Below are positions 1 to 5,664 of a DNA stretch of 8,434 nucleotides, in pieces (the first letter of the stretch is position 1; each line of letters starts with the position of its first letter). A program made the translations under genes and the position numbers. The notes beneath the pieces are model-generated. The model saw nothing but the letters and a program-made list of their open reading frames with translations. It did not search any database and was not told the DNA's origin. The stretch is from Clostridia bacterium. Its GTDB lineage: Bacteria > Bacillota > Clostridia > Oscillospirales > CAG-272. The stretch covers positions 1 to 8,434 of the forward strand of contig JAFTKV010000079.1 in assembly GCA_017453085.1 (NCBI GenBank), read 5' to 3'.

Positions 1-241
1 AGTACAACACCCTATCAACCGTTCCACCTATTGCTGCTATTACTGTTGCACCAGTGATATTGGCGTCACTAATATCAATTGCTCTCGAATCATGAAATCC
101 TTGAGACAATGTAGTATGTCCTGGAACTGGCCAATACAAACTGACGGTTGTTGCCGCCTCAACCTCCACCTCCGACATCGGCACCAGCATAACCATCATC
201 ATCACCGCCAATGCCAACCAAAACCAACGCTTAAATTTCAT
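1..241 (-). CDS. Secreted M23-family peptidase, N-terminal fragment (runs off the left edge)
   Basis: This reading frame is not closed in the window; 80 codons plus one base are visible. The ATG at 241 is preceded by AAGGAG (247-252) at good spacing, which fixes the start. Residues 1-30 form a signal peptide: basic MKFKR, a hydrophobic core rich in Met, Leu and Val, then a V-E-A site near residue 29. The mature part reads WPVPGH, LSQGFHD, AIDIS and GATVIAAIGGTV (about residues 37-75). This is the opening of a LytM/M23 zinc peptidase fold, with H50 and D56 as likely first metal ligands; the spacing is longer than the classic HxxxD. M23 enzymes cut peptidoglycan peptides outside the membrane. 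The catalytic HxH motif would lie beyond the edge, so activity cannot be judged. The start is 22 nt after the stop of the ankyrin-like gene, with no terminator between them, so the two are probably cotranscribed. Confidence 0.8.
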   Translation of the reverse strand, partial: MKFKRWFWLALAVMMMVMLVPMSEVEVEAATTVSLYWPVPGHTTLSQGFHDSRAIDISDANITGATVIAAIGGTVDRVLY

Positions 242-263
242 CGTTTCTCCTTCTTTCCGTTAA

Positions 264-1466
264 TTATGGTACTCTTACCCAATTGCCTTCACAGTCGACA
301 AAATCGTCACCAAAGCGGCGATACGCTCCGCTGCTGTCTTTATAGGTTTCACCCCAACGAATATAGTTCCCATCATAATCGTAGAAGCCGTCACCCCATT
401 GGCACCAGTTTCCTTCGGTATCTACAAACGAATCTCCCCATCTCCGATAGGCACCCGAACAATCTACAAAGCCAAACTCACGACGTTTGATGTCCTCCCG
501 TTCCTCTTCGTACAGTTCGGAAAACGTTGGCTCCGGGGTCGTGTCTTCTTCCATAGGAATATATTCGTCATCAGCATCATAGGAGCGAGAAGGTGAATCG
601 TCAGAGGAACGGATTTCCCCTTTTTCTTCCAGCTTTGACAAGAGGTATAGCAGATCATCCGCAGTTACTGCAGATTCCCTTTCCTTGCTTTCTTGTTGAG
701 CATACTCTTCAGAACCATATGCCATTTTGAATTCATTAAACGCTCTCACACGATCTTCATAATCCTCTCGCCGGCGATTATTGCGATAGATGGCTTCTTT
801 TCGCCCGAAAATCCACGGCACTTGCTCCAAAGGCATCATTTTGGGGGTTTTACGGAATAAATAATCTTCCAAACCGACACTTTTTCTTCGCACCTGAGGC
901 TGATTGATCACATATCTTTCATAGCACCGGTGATAAAACGGGCCAATCCAATTATCATAGCTGTTTTCCAATAAGATTTGAATGGCTCTCCTATCATCAT
1001 TTTGGAAAATGACGTAATCCATATCCTCAGACTCATCCCATCCCTCTGTATAACAGTTAAACTGGTTGAACCCATGAGATGCCAGCAAATCCATTACATC
1101 GTATGCCCCCAGGTAGTAGGCCCGTGCAATCACACCCCAGCGATAGCCGCCCGGAGTGAGGCATTCCTGATCATTAATGCCATTATCTCCAAGTGAATTG
1201 ATGTCATGGCCAATTCGTGAAAAGCCATGCTTCACTAATCGACACATTACCGGATAACTGTCGATTACATGGAATAATGCTCTTCGAAAGGTTGTTTGAT
1301 CGCATTTCTTCAAAGAAGCACCTGCAGCAAACAATCGATCCATTTCATTTACGTCTTTTTCTATAATAGCCTTCAGCAATCGGTTCACAACAGGACGAGA
1401 CCTTCCTACTTGCTCTCCCCAACCCAATTGCCATTCGTAGTCGATCGGTTCATCAATGTTATACAT
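264..1466 (-). CDS. Cytosolic ankyrin-like protein with five C-terminal 14-residue repeats
   Basis: I do not recognise a named family for this complete 400-residue protein. There is no signal peptide or TM segment, so it is probably cytosolic. Residues about 25-140 look like degenerate ankyrin repeats (LLKAIIEKDVNEMDRLFAAGAS, split here as LLKAIIEKDV and NEMDRLFAAGAS; later GAYDVMDLLASHGF). Residues about 175-275 are charged and helical, with many Arg, Glu and Tyr. An acidic, Ser/Pro-containing linker follows (about 285-330). The C-terminus (333-400) is five tandem copies of F-x-D-x-x-G-x-[YW]-x-x-[WF]-G-[DE]-x. The ATG at 1466 follows AAGGAG (1474-1479) at 7-nt spacing. The gene lies 107 nt after the lipoprotein gene and 22 nt before the M23 gene. 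Ankyrin and short aromatic/Gly repeats suggest a binding role, but the partner is unknown. Confidence 0.85.
   Translation of the reverse strand: MYNIDEPIDYEWQLGWGEQVGRSRPVVNRLLKAIIEKDVNEMDRLFAAGASLKKCDQTTFRRALFHVIDSYPVMCRLVKHGFSRIGHDINSLGDNGINDQECLTPGGYRWGVIARAYYLGAYDVMDLLASHGFNQFNCYTEGWDESEDMDYVIFQNDDRRAIQILLENSYDNWIGPFYHRCYERYVINQPQVRRKSVGLEDYLFRKTPKMMPLEQVPWIFGRKEAIYRNNRRREDYEDRVRAFNEFKMAYGSEEYAQQESKERESAVTADDLLYLLSKLEEKGEIRSSDDSPSRSYDADDEYIPMEEDTTPEPTFSELYEEEREDIKRREFGFVDCSGAYRRWGDSFVDTEGNWCQWGDGFYDYDGNYIRWGETYKDSSGAYRRFGDDFVDCEGNWVRVP
267..470 (-). repeat. Five tandem 14-residue (42-nt) coding repeats
   Basis: The repeats cover residues 333-400 of the ankyrin-like protein: FVDCSGAYRRWGDS, FVDTEGNWCQWGDG, FYDYDGNYIRWGET, YKDSSGAYRRFGDD and FVDCEGNWVRVP (the last is shortened by the stop). 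Copies 1 and 4 resemble each other most (SGAYRR core), as do copies 2 and 5 (EGNW core), so a three-copy, 42-residue higher-order period is visible. The codons differ between matching copies, so this is a protein-level repeat rather than a recent DNA tandem duplication. Confidence 0.9.
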
Positions 1467-1513
1467 CTATATTCTCCTTCTTATATACCGGATGTGTTTG
1501 TAATGCAGATTCA

Positions 1514-1540
1514 TGCACAAGTAATCGAAAGTCTTGTGCA
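1514..1540. repeat. Inverted repeat between the lipoprotein and ankyrin-like genes
   Basis: TGCACAAG at 1514-1521 is repeated in inverse as CTTGTGCA at 1533-1540 with an 11-nt loop. The right arm also belongs to a 10-nt palindrome, TTGTGCACAA (1534-1543). No T-run follows on the minus strand, so this is not a good intrinsic terminator. It could be an operator or an RNA hairpin in the 107-nt spacer, or chance. Confidence 0.35.
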
Positions 1541-1573
1541 CAAACCTGCTTGCATCAATAATTGCTAAACAGA

Positions 1574-1909
1574 TCAGTCTTGCTTAATGAAATACTCGTC
1601 ATTCCACGAATAACCATCGGATTTCATTAGAATTCCCCCATCAAAATTCGATACATCTCCGTATATGGTATAGCCCAAATTATTCACGTCGATGTAGATT
1701 ACTCCATCTTCAACGTGCCACGCGCCAACCCCGCTCCCGGTAGAATCATCTTCCGAATATACGCAGGATCCATTCTCTCTGAGCTTCAAATATGACCCCG
1801 ATGTGCCGATGTATTCGCCCACCAGAGAACTTTCGATTGAACATCCTAAGAATGCCGCTAACAGAAACAGTATCAGCAATACAGATGTGATTTTTTTGCT
1901 TTTTTTCAT
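1574..1909 (-). CDS. Small lipoprotein with a compact beta-rich domain
   Basis: This is a complete 111-residue protein. The N-terminus is KKSKK, then a hydrophobic stretch to residue 22, then C23 in AFLGC. That is an acceptable but non-canonical lipobox (Phe at -3, Leu at -2), so the mature chain of about 89 residues is probably lipid-anchored outside the membrane. The mature part reads GEYIGTSGSYLKLRENGSC, GAWHVEDGVIYIDV and WNDEYFIKQD, a layout of short beta strands typical of small clostridial lipoproteins with a calycin-like look. I cannot name the family. The ATG at 1909 has its own ribosome site AAGGTGG (1917-1923), 7 nt away, and overlaps the stop of a 23-codon leader ORF in an ATGA junction. 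It is the first full-size gene after the ECF-type box at 1998-2026, so it is a likely target of the neighbouring sigma factor. Confidence 0.85.
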   Translation of the reverse strand: MKKSKKITSVLLILFLLAAFLGCSIESSLVGEYIGTSGSYLKLRENGSCVYSEDDSTGSGVGAWHVEDGVIYIDVNNLGYTIYGDVSNFDGGILMKSDGYSWNDEYFIKQD

Positions 1910-1977
1910 AACATTTCCACCTTCCAGTGTTTAATTTGATTTGTTTTTCGCCAAACAATTTGGAAGCGCTTCTTCAA
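1906..1977 (-). CDS. Putative 23-residue leader ORF, translationally coupled to the lipoprotein
   Basis: A TTG start at 1977 follows GAGGAG (1984-1989) by 7 nt, an excellent ribosome site. The frame reads 23 codons (begins MKKRFQIVW if TTG is read as Met) and stops at TGA in an ATGA overlap with the lipoprotein ATG. The peptide is basic and shows no signal peptide or domain. An ATG in the same frame at 1998 overlaps the predicted -10 box, so it would probably lie upstream of the transcript start. The peptide itself may have no function: the purpose could be to load ribosomes through the junction. It may also be a chance ORF, although site, spacing and stop overlap all fit. Confidence 0.5.
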   Translation of the reverse strand: MKKRFQIVWRKTNQIKHWKVEML

Positions 1978-1997
1978 TGAAACACTCCTCGTAAGCA

Positions 1998-2026
1998 TAG
2001 GTCGTATTTTTCCCCAAAACCTTGCA
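1998..2026 (-). promoter_or_regulatory. ECF-type promoter box of the lipoprotein/ankyrin/M23 unit
   Basis: On the minus strand it reads TGCAAGGTTTT (-35-like, 2016-2026), an 11-nt spacer, then CGACCTA (-10-like, 1998-2004). It matches the box upstream of the sigma gene at 25 of 29 positions with identical spacing, and both are preceded by A/T-rich runs. It lies just downstream of the terminator at 2066-2107, so it would start a new transcript. The leader ORF's ribosome site begins about 9 nt after the -10. The assignment to the local sigma factor is inferred from this match. Confidence 0.7.
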
Positions 2027-2065
2027 CACTTTTGAAAAAAATTTTCCAATCGCACCTATCGACCA

Positions 2066-2107
2066 ACTACAAAAACGAGCTGCTTTTCAGCAGCTCGTTT
2101 TTGTAGT
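2066..2107 (-). terminator. Strong hairpin terminator of the sigma/LRR operon
   Basis: There is a perfect 19-bp stem (2066-2084 with 2089-2107) and a 4-nt loop. The GC-rich core CGAGCTGCT is flanked by A5 on one side and T5 on the other, so it can act as an intrinsic terminator in either direction. It begins 9 nt after the stop of the LRR gene on the minus strand and separates that operon from the next promoter. Confidence 0.9.
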
Positions 2108-2116
2108 GATGTGTGT

Positions 2117-4882
2117 TTATTCAACGGCGATTCGGGTGCCGTCCTTGAGGCAGGCGAAGAGGACTCCGTTTTCGTCGGTGTACCACTCTTGGAAGCCGAA
2201 ATAGACGACCGTAAAATCGGGATCTCTCCAATTGACGTCGAAGCCCGCCGGAACTCGATCCGTCTTCAGGAAAATTTTTGTGGGTCCATCGCTAAACCCG
2301 TCAAAAGCGTAAAAGCTGATCTCTTGCAAGCTTTCGGGAAGAACGAAATACCGTAGCTGATAGCAGTTGGTAAACATTTCTTCTCCAATGTGTTGCAGTC
2401 CCTCAGGGAACACGATGCCGGTTAGATCCTCGCAGTCGTTGAATGCACAACCCTCAATGCGTGTCACCGTTGAGGGGATGTTCACCGTGGTTAGACTTTG
2501 GCAGCCGGCAAAAAAACCATATGGAATGGTAGTAAGACCTTCCGGCAAGGTGACCTTTTTCAATTTCCTGCAATCGACAAAAATTTTCGTTCCCAACGTT
2601 TGAATGGTGGAAGGAATAACAATCTCCTCCAATGCGTTATTGTAAGCAAACGCAAAACTTGCCACAGAAGTTAAACCTTCGTTCAACACAACAGTTTTCA
2701 AATATTGGCAGTTTGCAAAAGCCCGATCGCCCACAGATCGCATGGTAGATGAGAATATGATCTCCTTGATTTTTGCTTCCCGAAACACATACGCGCGAAT
2801 TTCCACCACGCCTTCGGGTAAAATGACCGTATCGGTGGAATTATCAAAGGACATAACGATCAATTCACCGTTGTTCAACACTGCATATTTCAAGCCTTGC
2901 TCATCTTCGGCAGTATGGCTGATGTTCCAAACAACATTCTCGTTAGCATACGTCCAGAACTCTTCCCATCCCACAGGTTTTTCTGCGGCGGAACAATAGA
3001 TTGGGACATTTCCATCCATATCGAATGCAATTTTGCCGATGGAGGTTACCGAAGCGGGAATATAGAGCGGATGCTTGAGTTCTGATTTATAGAACGCACA
3101 CAGTTCGATCGTCTCAACGCCTTCCGCCAATATCACTTCATCCAAATAGGGGCAGGATTCAAATGCCGCACCGCCAATATAGGTAGCGTTACTTCCGAAA
3201 ACGACCTTTGTAATGTTCGTTTCATTAAACGCGCCAGATGCCACCGGCATATTGATATACAGCACCGTATCCGTGCAGCTGCCCATTCCGGTCACATAGC
3301 CGTCACTTCGAATCGTAAGACCTTCCGATTGTGTGATATACTTGCAACTCACGTTCAATTTGCGAGGGCCGTTTCCGTCCTGCAGATCGTAGGAATATAC
3401 GGCGCGTACCAGGTAAGTGCGCGGGCAGTCCAGCCCCTCGAAGCAACGGATGCTCGGCGGACCTGTTTGGATCACGTTCCGATCTTCATCCAGCAGCTCG
3501 ATCCGGATCAGCTCGCCTACTTGATCCAGGTCCAAGACGGTAATGTCAAATTTTATCCGATCGGGATAGTAGCCGAAGCCGTAGAAGGAAATCTCGGGCT
3601 TTTGATATGTCTTTGTGGTAATGCTCTGCTCTACCGTCACCTTCTGCCCATCCTTCACGTACACCGCCACCAGACGGTAGGTATGATTGGCCAGCAGCCC
3701 CGTAATCTCGGGGGTGGACTCGTCCAGCTGCTGTACCACATTTTCCCCATCGTACAAGGTCAGCGACAGAAGCTCCCGCTTGCCCGGGTAGGTTGGATCC
3801 CACAGGGGAACGAAGCGGATGGAATGATAATCGGCCTCAATATCCGACAATGCAAAGACATCGGTCGTGGTAAACTCCAGCTCCGTCAAAATATGGAACG
3901 CAATGCCGTTTCCGTCCATTGCATCGTACACGCCGATGATGGCACCTTGGTAGTCGGTGTTGGGGGTCAAGCCGCCCCAACGGATCGTAGTGGGCATGTC
4001 CACAGTAAGCTCCTGACGGCGGATGATCTCCGTTCCGTCATACAGCACTGCGTAAAACTTTCCACCACTGATATTCACCAGACCGCTGGTATCAAACGCA
4101 GTGACGGTGAAGAAGACGGTATTGAAGGTGGCATATGCGTTTTTCGTGGCTGCCGTGGGCTGTATGGCGGTATATACGCCGACCTTCACGGTACGGTCGC
4201 CCTCCATGCGCACGTCCTTAATGGTTTCGCCGTCTACGTACTTGATGGCATCAATACTGTATTCCAGCAGACCTTGTGTATCTCCCACGTTGCATTTGAG
4301 CACCAGATTTTCCATATCCGATCCATCCTCAAACATATAGGAGGAATACTTCACGCCGTTCAGGGTAAAGGACAGGATCTCAAAGTTGTCGGGGTTGGAC
4401 AGATGGACGGTAATATAGATGTCCTGTTGCGGCTCTGCATAGTAAACGAACTGTTGAGGAGGAATTTCAAATTGGGTTTGCGCCTCGTACAGCTCATCTA
4501 ACAGGTCGGAGGTCTCGCCGTCGGATTGGTCTTCTGCAGAAAGCTGCTCGATCTGCGACCTGCCGTAGGCGTACTCCGTTCCCATAGTGGAGGGCTGTTC
4601 GGTGGAAACCGTCATCCCCTCGTAAATGGGCACCTGCTTGACTGCCGGAGCGATTCCCTCACCGCCGTTGCTCAGCACCCAGATCAGCAGCGTGCCAAAC
4701 GTCAGCAGCAGAAGAGCTGCAATGACGGTACGCATCATCTTCGGATGGAAGAAGCGATACTTCGCCGACCCGGGGCTCAGCCGATTGATCAATCTGCAGC
4801 GATTGGCCGCAGCCTTTTCGATCAGATCCGAGGAGATTTGAGAGAGCAGCTCACATCGAAGCTGATGATCGTTATTCTTCAT
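2117..4882 (-). CDS. One-TM anti-sigma-like sensor with Fn3-like and BspA-type leucine-rich repeat ectodomain
   Basis: This is a complete 921-residue protein. Residues 1-50 are a short basic cytosolic head containing LLSQISSDLIEKAA, which resembles the sigma-binding N-terminus of clostridial ECF partner proteins. Residues about 52-70 form the only TM helix (VIAALLLLTFGTLLIWVL). An acidic linker follows, then beta-rich Fn3-like units (about 240-337, 338-424, 425-518), and from about 520 LRR_5/BspA repeats of the type A-F-x-x-C-x-x-L-x-x-V-x-[IL]-P. The ATG at 4882 overlaps the sigma gene by 11 nt, and its ribosome site AGGAGGG (4891-4897) lies inside the sigma coding sequence. The inference is that the head holds the sigma factor at the membrane and the ectodomain senses a surface ligand or stress. 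The anti-sigma role rests on position, topology and the short motif; the domain architecture is clear. Confidence 0.88.
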   Translation of the reverse strand: MKNNDHQLRCELLSQISSDLIEKAAANRCRLINRLSPGSAKYRFFHPKMMRTVIAALLLLTFGTLLIWVLSNGGEGIAPAVKQVPIYEGMTVSTEQPSTMGTEYAYGRSQIEQLSAEDQSDGETSDLLDELYEAQTQFEIPPQQFVYYAEPQQDIYITVHLSNPDNFEILSFTLNGVKYSSYMFEDGSDMENLVLKCNVGDTQGLLEYSIDAIKYVDGETIKDVRMEGDRTVKVGVYTAIQPTAATKNAYATFNTVFFTVTAFDTSGLVNISGGKFYAVLYDGTEIIRRQELTVDMPTTIRWGGLTPNTDYQGAIIGVYDAMDGNGIAFHILTELEFTTTDVFALSDIEADYHSIRFVPLWDPTYPGKRELLSLTLYDGENVVQQLDESTPEITGLLANHTYRLVAVYVKDGQKVTVEQSITTKTYQKPEISFYGFGYYPDRIKFDITVLDLDQVGELIRIELLDEDRNVIQTGPPSIRCFEGLDCPRTYLVRAVYSYDLQDGNGPRKLNVSCKYITQSEGLTIRSDGYVTGMGSCTDTVLYINMPVASGAFNETNITKVVFGSNATYIGGAAFESCPYLDEVILAEGVETIELCAFYKSELKHPLYIPASVTSIGKIAFDMDGNVPIYCSAAEKPVGWEEFWTYANENVVWNISHTAEDEQGLKYAVLNNGELIVMSFDNSTDTVILPEGVVEIRAYVFREAKIKEIIFSSTMRSVGDRAFANCQYLKTVVLNEGLTSVASFAFAYNNALEEIVIPSTIQTLGTKIFVDCRKLKKVTLPEGLTTIPYGFFAGCQSLTTVNIPSTVTRIEGCAFNDCEDLTGIVFPEGLQHIGEEMFTNCYQLRYFVLPESLQEISFYAFDGFSDGPTKIFLKTDRVPAGFDVNWRDPDFTVVYFGFQEWYTDENGVLFACLKDGTRIAVE
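2150..3325 (-). repeat. BspA/LRR_5 repeat region in two modules
   Basis: Approximate limits; residues about 520-911 of the sensor. Units of about 23 residues recur, for example AFANCQYLKTVVLNEGL, FVDCRKLKKVTLPEGL, FFAGCQSLTTVNIPSTV and AFNDCEDLTGIVFPEGL. Two modules are visible. Each ends with a similar cap (KPVGWEEFW, then VPAGFDVNW), followed by a D-E-x-G motif at residues 660 and 903. BspA-type repeats are usually surface binding or adhesive scaffolds. Confidence 0.85.
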
Positions 4883-5471
4883 CCCAACAGCCCTCCTGAA
4901 TCAGTCGCTCCTTCAGTCCCTTGCGAATTCTGGAAAGCGTCCGATAGACGGTGCTTTCGTTGACCTTCAGCATCGAAGCAATGTCTGCGATGCTGTCCGC
5001 AAAGTAATATCGGCAGACAAAGATCGTCAAGGTTTTTTTGGATAGGGTTCGCAAATAGCTATTGAGCACGGTAGCGATCTCGTGCATATGGTGCTGCCGC
5101 TCTATGTTATCAAGGGAGGGCAGGCAGTCATCCAGCTCGCTGAGCGAAACGGTCAGCTCCGACGGAATGCGCTTGTCCGCCGTGCTCGCGCGATATTTAT
5201 CAATTGCGATATTGCGGGTGATTCTGGACAAAAACACCTGAAATACGCTGGGGCGTTTGGGCGGGATCTGATTCCACGTGCTGAGATATGTATCATCCAG
5301 GCATTCTTCGCAATCCATTCGGTCATGCAAAACGTTATATGCAATCGCGAAAAGATACCGCCCGTATTTGTCATCGGTAGCCGTGATGGCGGCCTCATCC
5401 CGATTCCAATACAGCTCAATGATTGCGTCATCATGCAGGTCGGAAAGACGCTCGGGCTTAGATTGATTCAT
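4872..5471 (-). CDS. RNA polymerase ECF-family sigma factor
   Basis: This is a complete 199-residue ECF-type sigma-70 protein. Region 2 spans about residues 12-102: YGRYLFAIAYNVLHD, DCEECLDDTYLSTWNQIPP, and FLSRITRNIAIDKYR for -10 recognition and melting. The linker has the SLSELDDCLPSLD stretch common in clostridial members. Region 4 is about 132-195, with the helix-turn-helix IADIASMLKVNESTVYRTLSRIRKGL for -35 binding (shown here as IADIASMLKVNEST and VYRTLSRIRKGL). The ATG at 5471 follows AAGGAG (5478-5483) at 6 nt. The stop lies within the start region of the LRR membrane protein, suggesting translational coupling and matched levels of sigma and regulator. The box at 5507-5535 implies autoregulation. 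The exact ECF group cannot be assigned without a profile search. Confidence 0.95.
   Translation of the reverse strand: MNQSKPERLSDLHDDAIIELYWNRDEAAITATDDKYGRYLFAIAYNVLHDRMDCEECLDDTYLSTWNQIPPKRPSVFQVFLSRITRNIAIDKYRASTADKRIPSELTVSLSELDDCLPSLDNIERQHHMHEIATVLNSYLRTLSKKTLTIFVCRYYFADSIADIASMLKVNESTVYRTLSRIRKGLKERLIQEGCWDEE
4891..4897 (-). promoter_or_regulatory. Ribosome site of the sensor gene, embedded in the sigma gene
   Basis: AGGAGGG lies 8 nt before the ATG at 4882, within the last codons of the sigma factor. It fixes the sensor start and forces an 11-nt overlap of the two coding sequences. Confidence 0.8.
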
Positions 5472-5506
5472 AGTTGACTCCTTGTCTGTAAATTGCCATT
5501 ATAGTA

Positions 5507-5535
5507 TAAGTCGTATTTTTTCGAAAAACCTTGCA
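5507..5535 (-). promoter_or_regulatory. ECF-type promoter box of the sigma operon (probable autoregulation)
   Basis: On the minus strand it reads TGCAAGGTTTT (5525-5535), an 11-nt spacer, then CGACTTA (5507-5513), and it ends about 36 nt before the sigma ATG. The same layout recurs at 1998-2026. Immediately downstream TATAAT (5498-5503) could be a housekeeping -10, but the -35 at 17 nt is poor, so a basal sigma-A start overlapping the ECF promoter is only possible. Confidence 0.72.
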
Positions 5536-5619
5536 CGTTTTTGGGAAATATTTTGAATAGATACGCAAAAATCGTTATCTGAAAGCAATGCTTGCCCAAA
5601 CAGCAGAAGACGCACGACA

Positions 5620-5645
5620 GAAACCGCCGAAAGATCGGCGGTTTC
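5620..5645 (-). terminator. Hairpin after the phosphatase gene
   Basis: A perfect 11-bp stem (5620-5630 with 5635-5645) has a 4-nt loop and the GC-rich core ACCGCCGA. It begins 19 nt after the phosphatase stop on the minus strand. Only a short T-run follows, interrupted by C and G, so termination may be incomplete. It still marks the end of the polysaccharide/phosphatase unit. Confidence 0.65.
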
Positions 5646-5664
5646 GGGGGGTAATGAGTATAGA

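Noticed and set aside
267..470. Choline-binding or WG-type repeat
   Set aside because: The 14-residue period and D-x-x-G core do not fit the roughly 20-residue choline-binding repeat, and the spacing and neighbouring residues differ from WG repeats; kept as unassigned.
92..490. Plus-strand frame with a His-rich protein
   Set aside because: It crosses the ends of two well-supported minus-strand genes, and the His-rich part is the complement of the Met/Val-rich signal peptide codons of the M23 gene.
3329..4501. 390-codon open frame on the plus strand
   Set aside because: It lies wholly antisense to the LRR sensor, starts at TTG without a ribosome site, and shows no domain or signal peptide; the sensor has clear domains and a good start.
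5498..5503. TATAAT as the main sigma-A promoter of the sigma operon
   Set aside because: The -35 at 17 nt (TTCGAA-like) is poor and the hexamer overlaps the likely start region of the ECF promoter; only a possible basal promoter.
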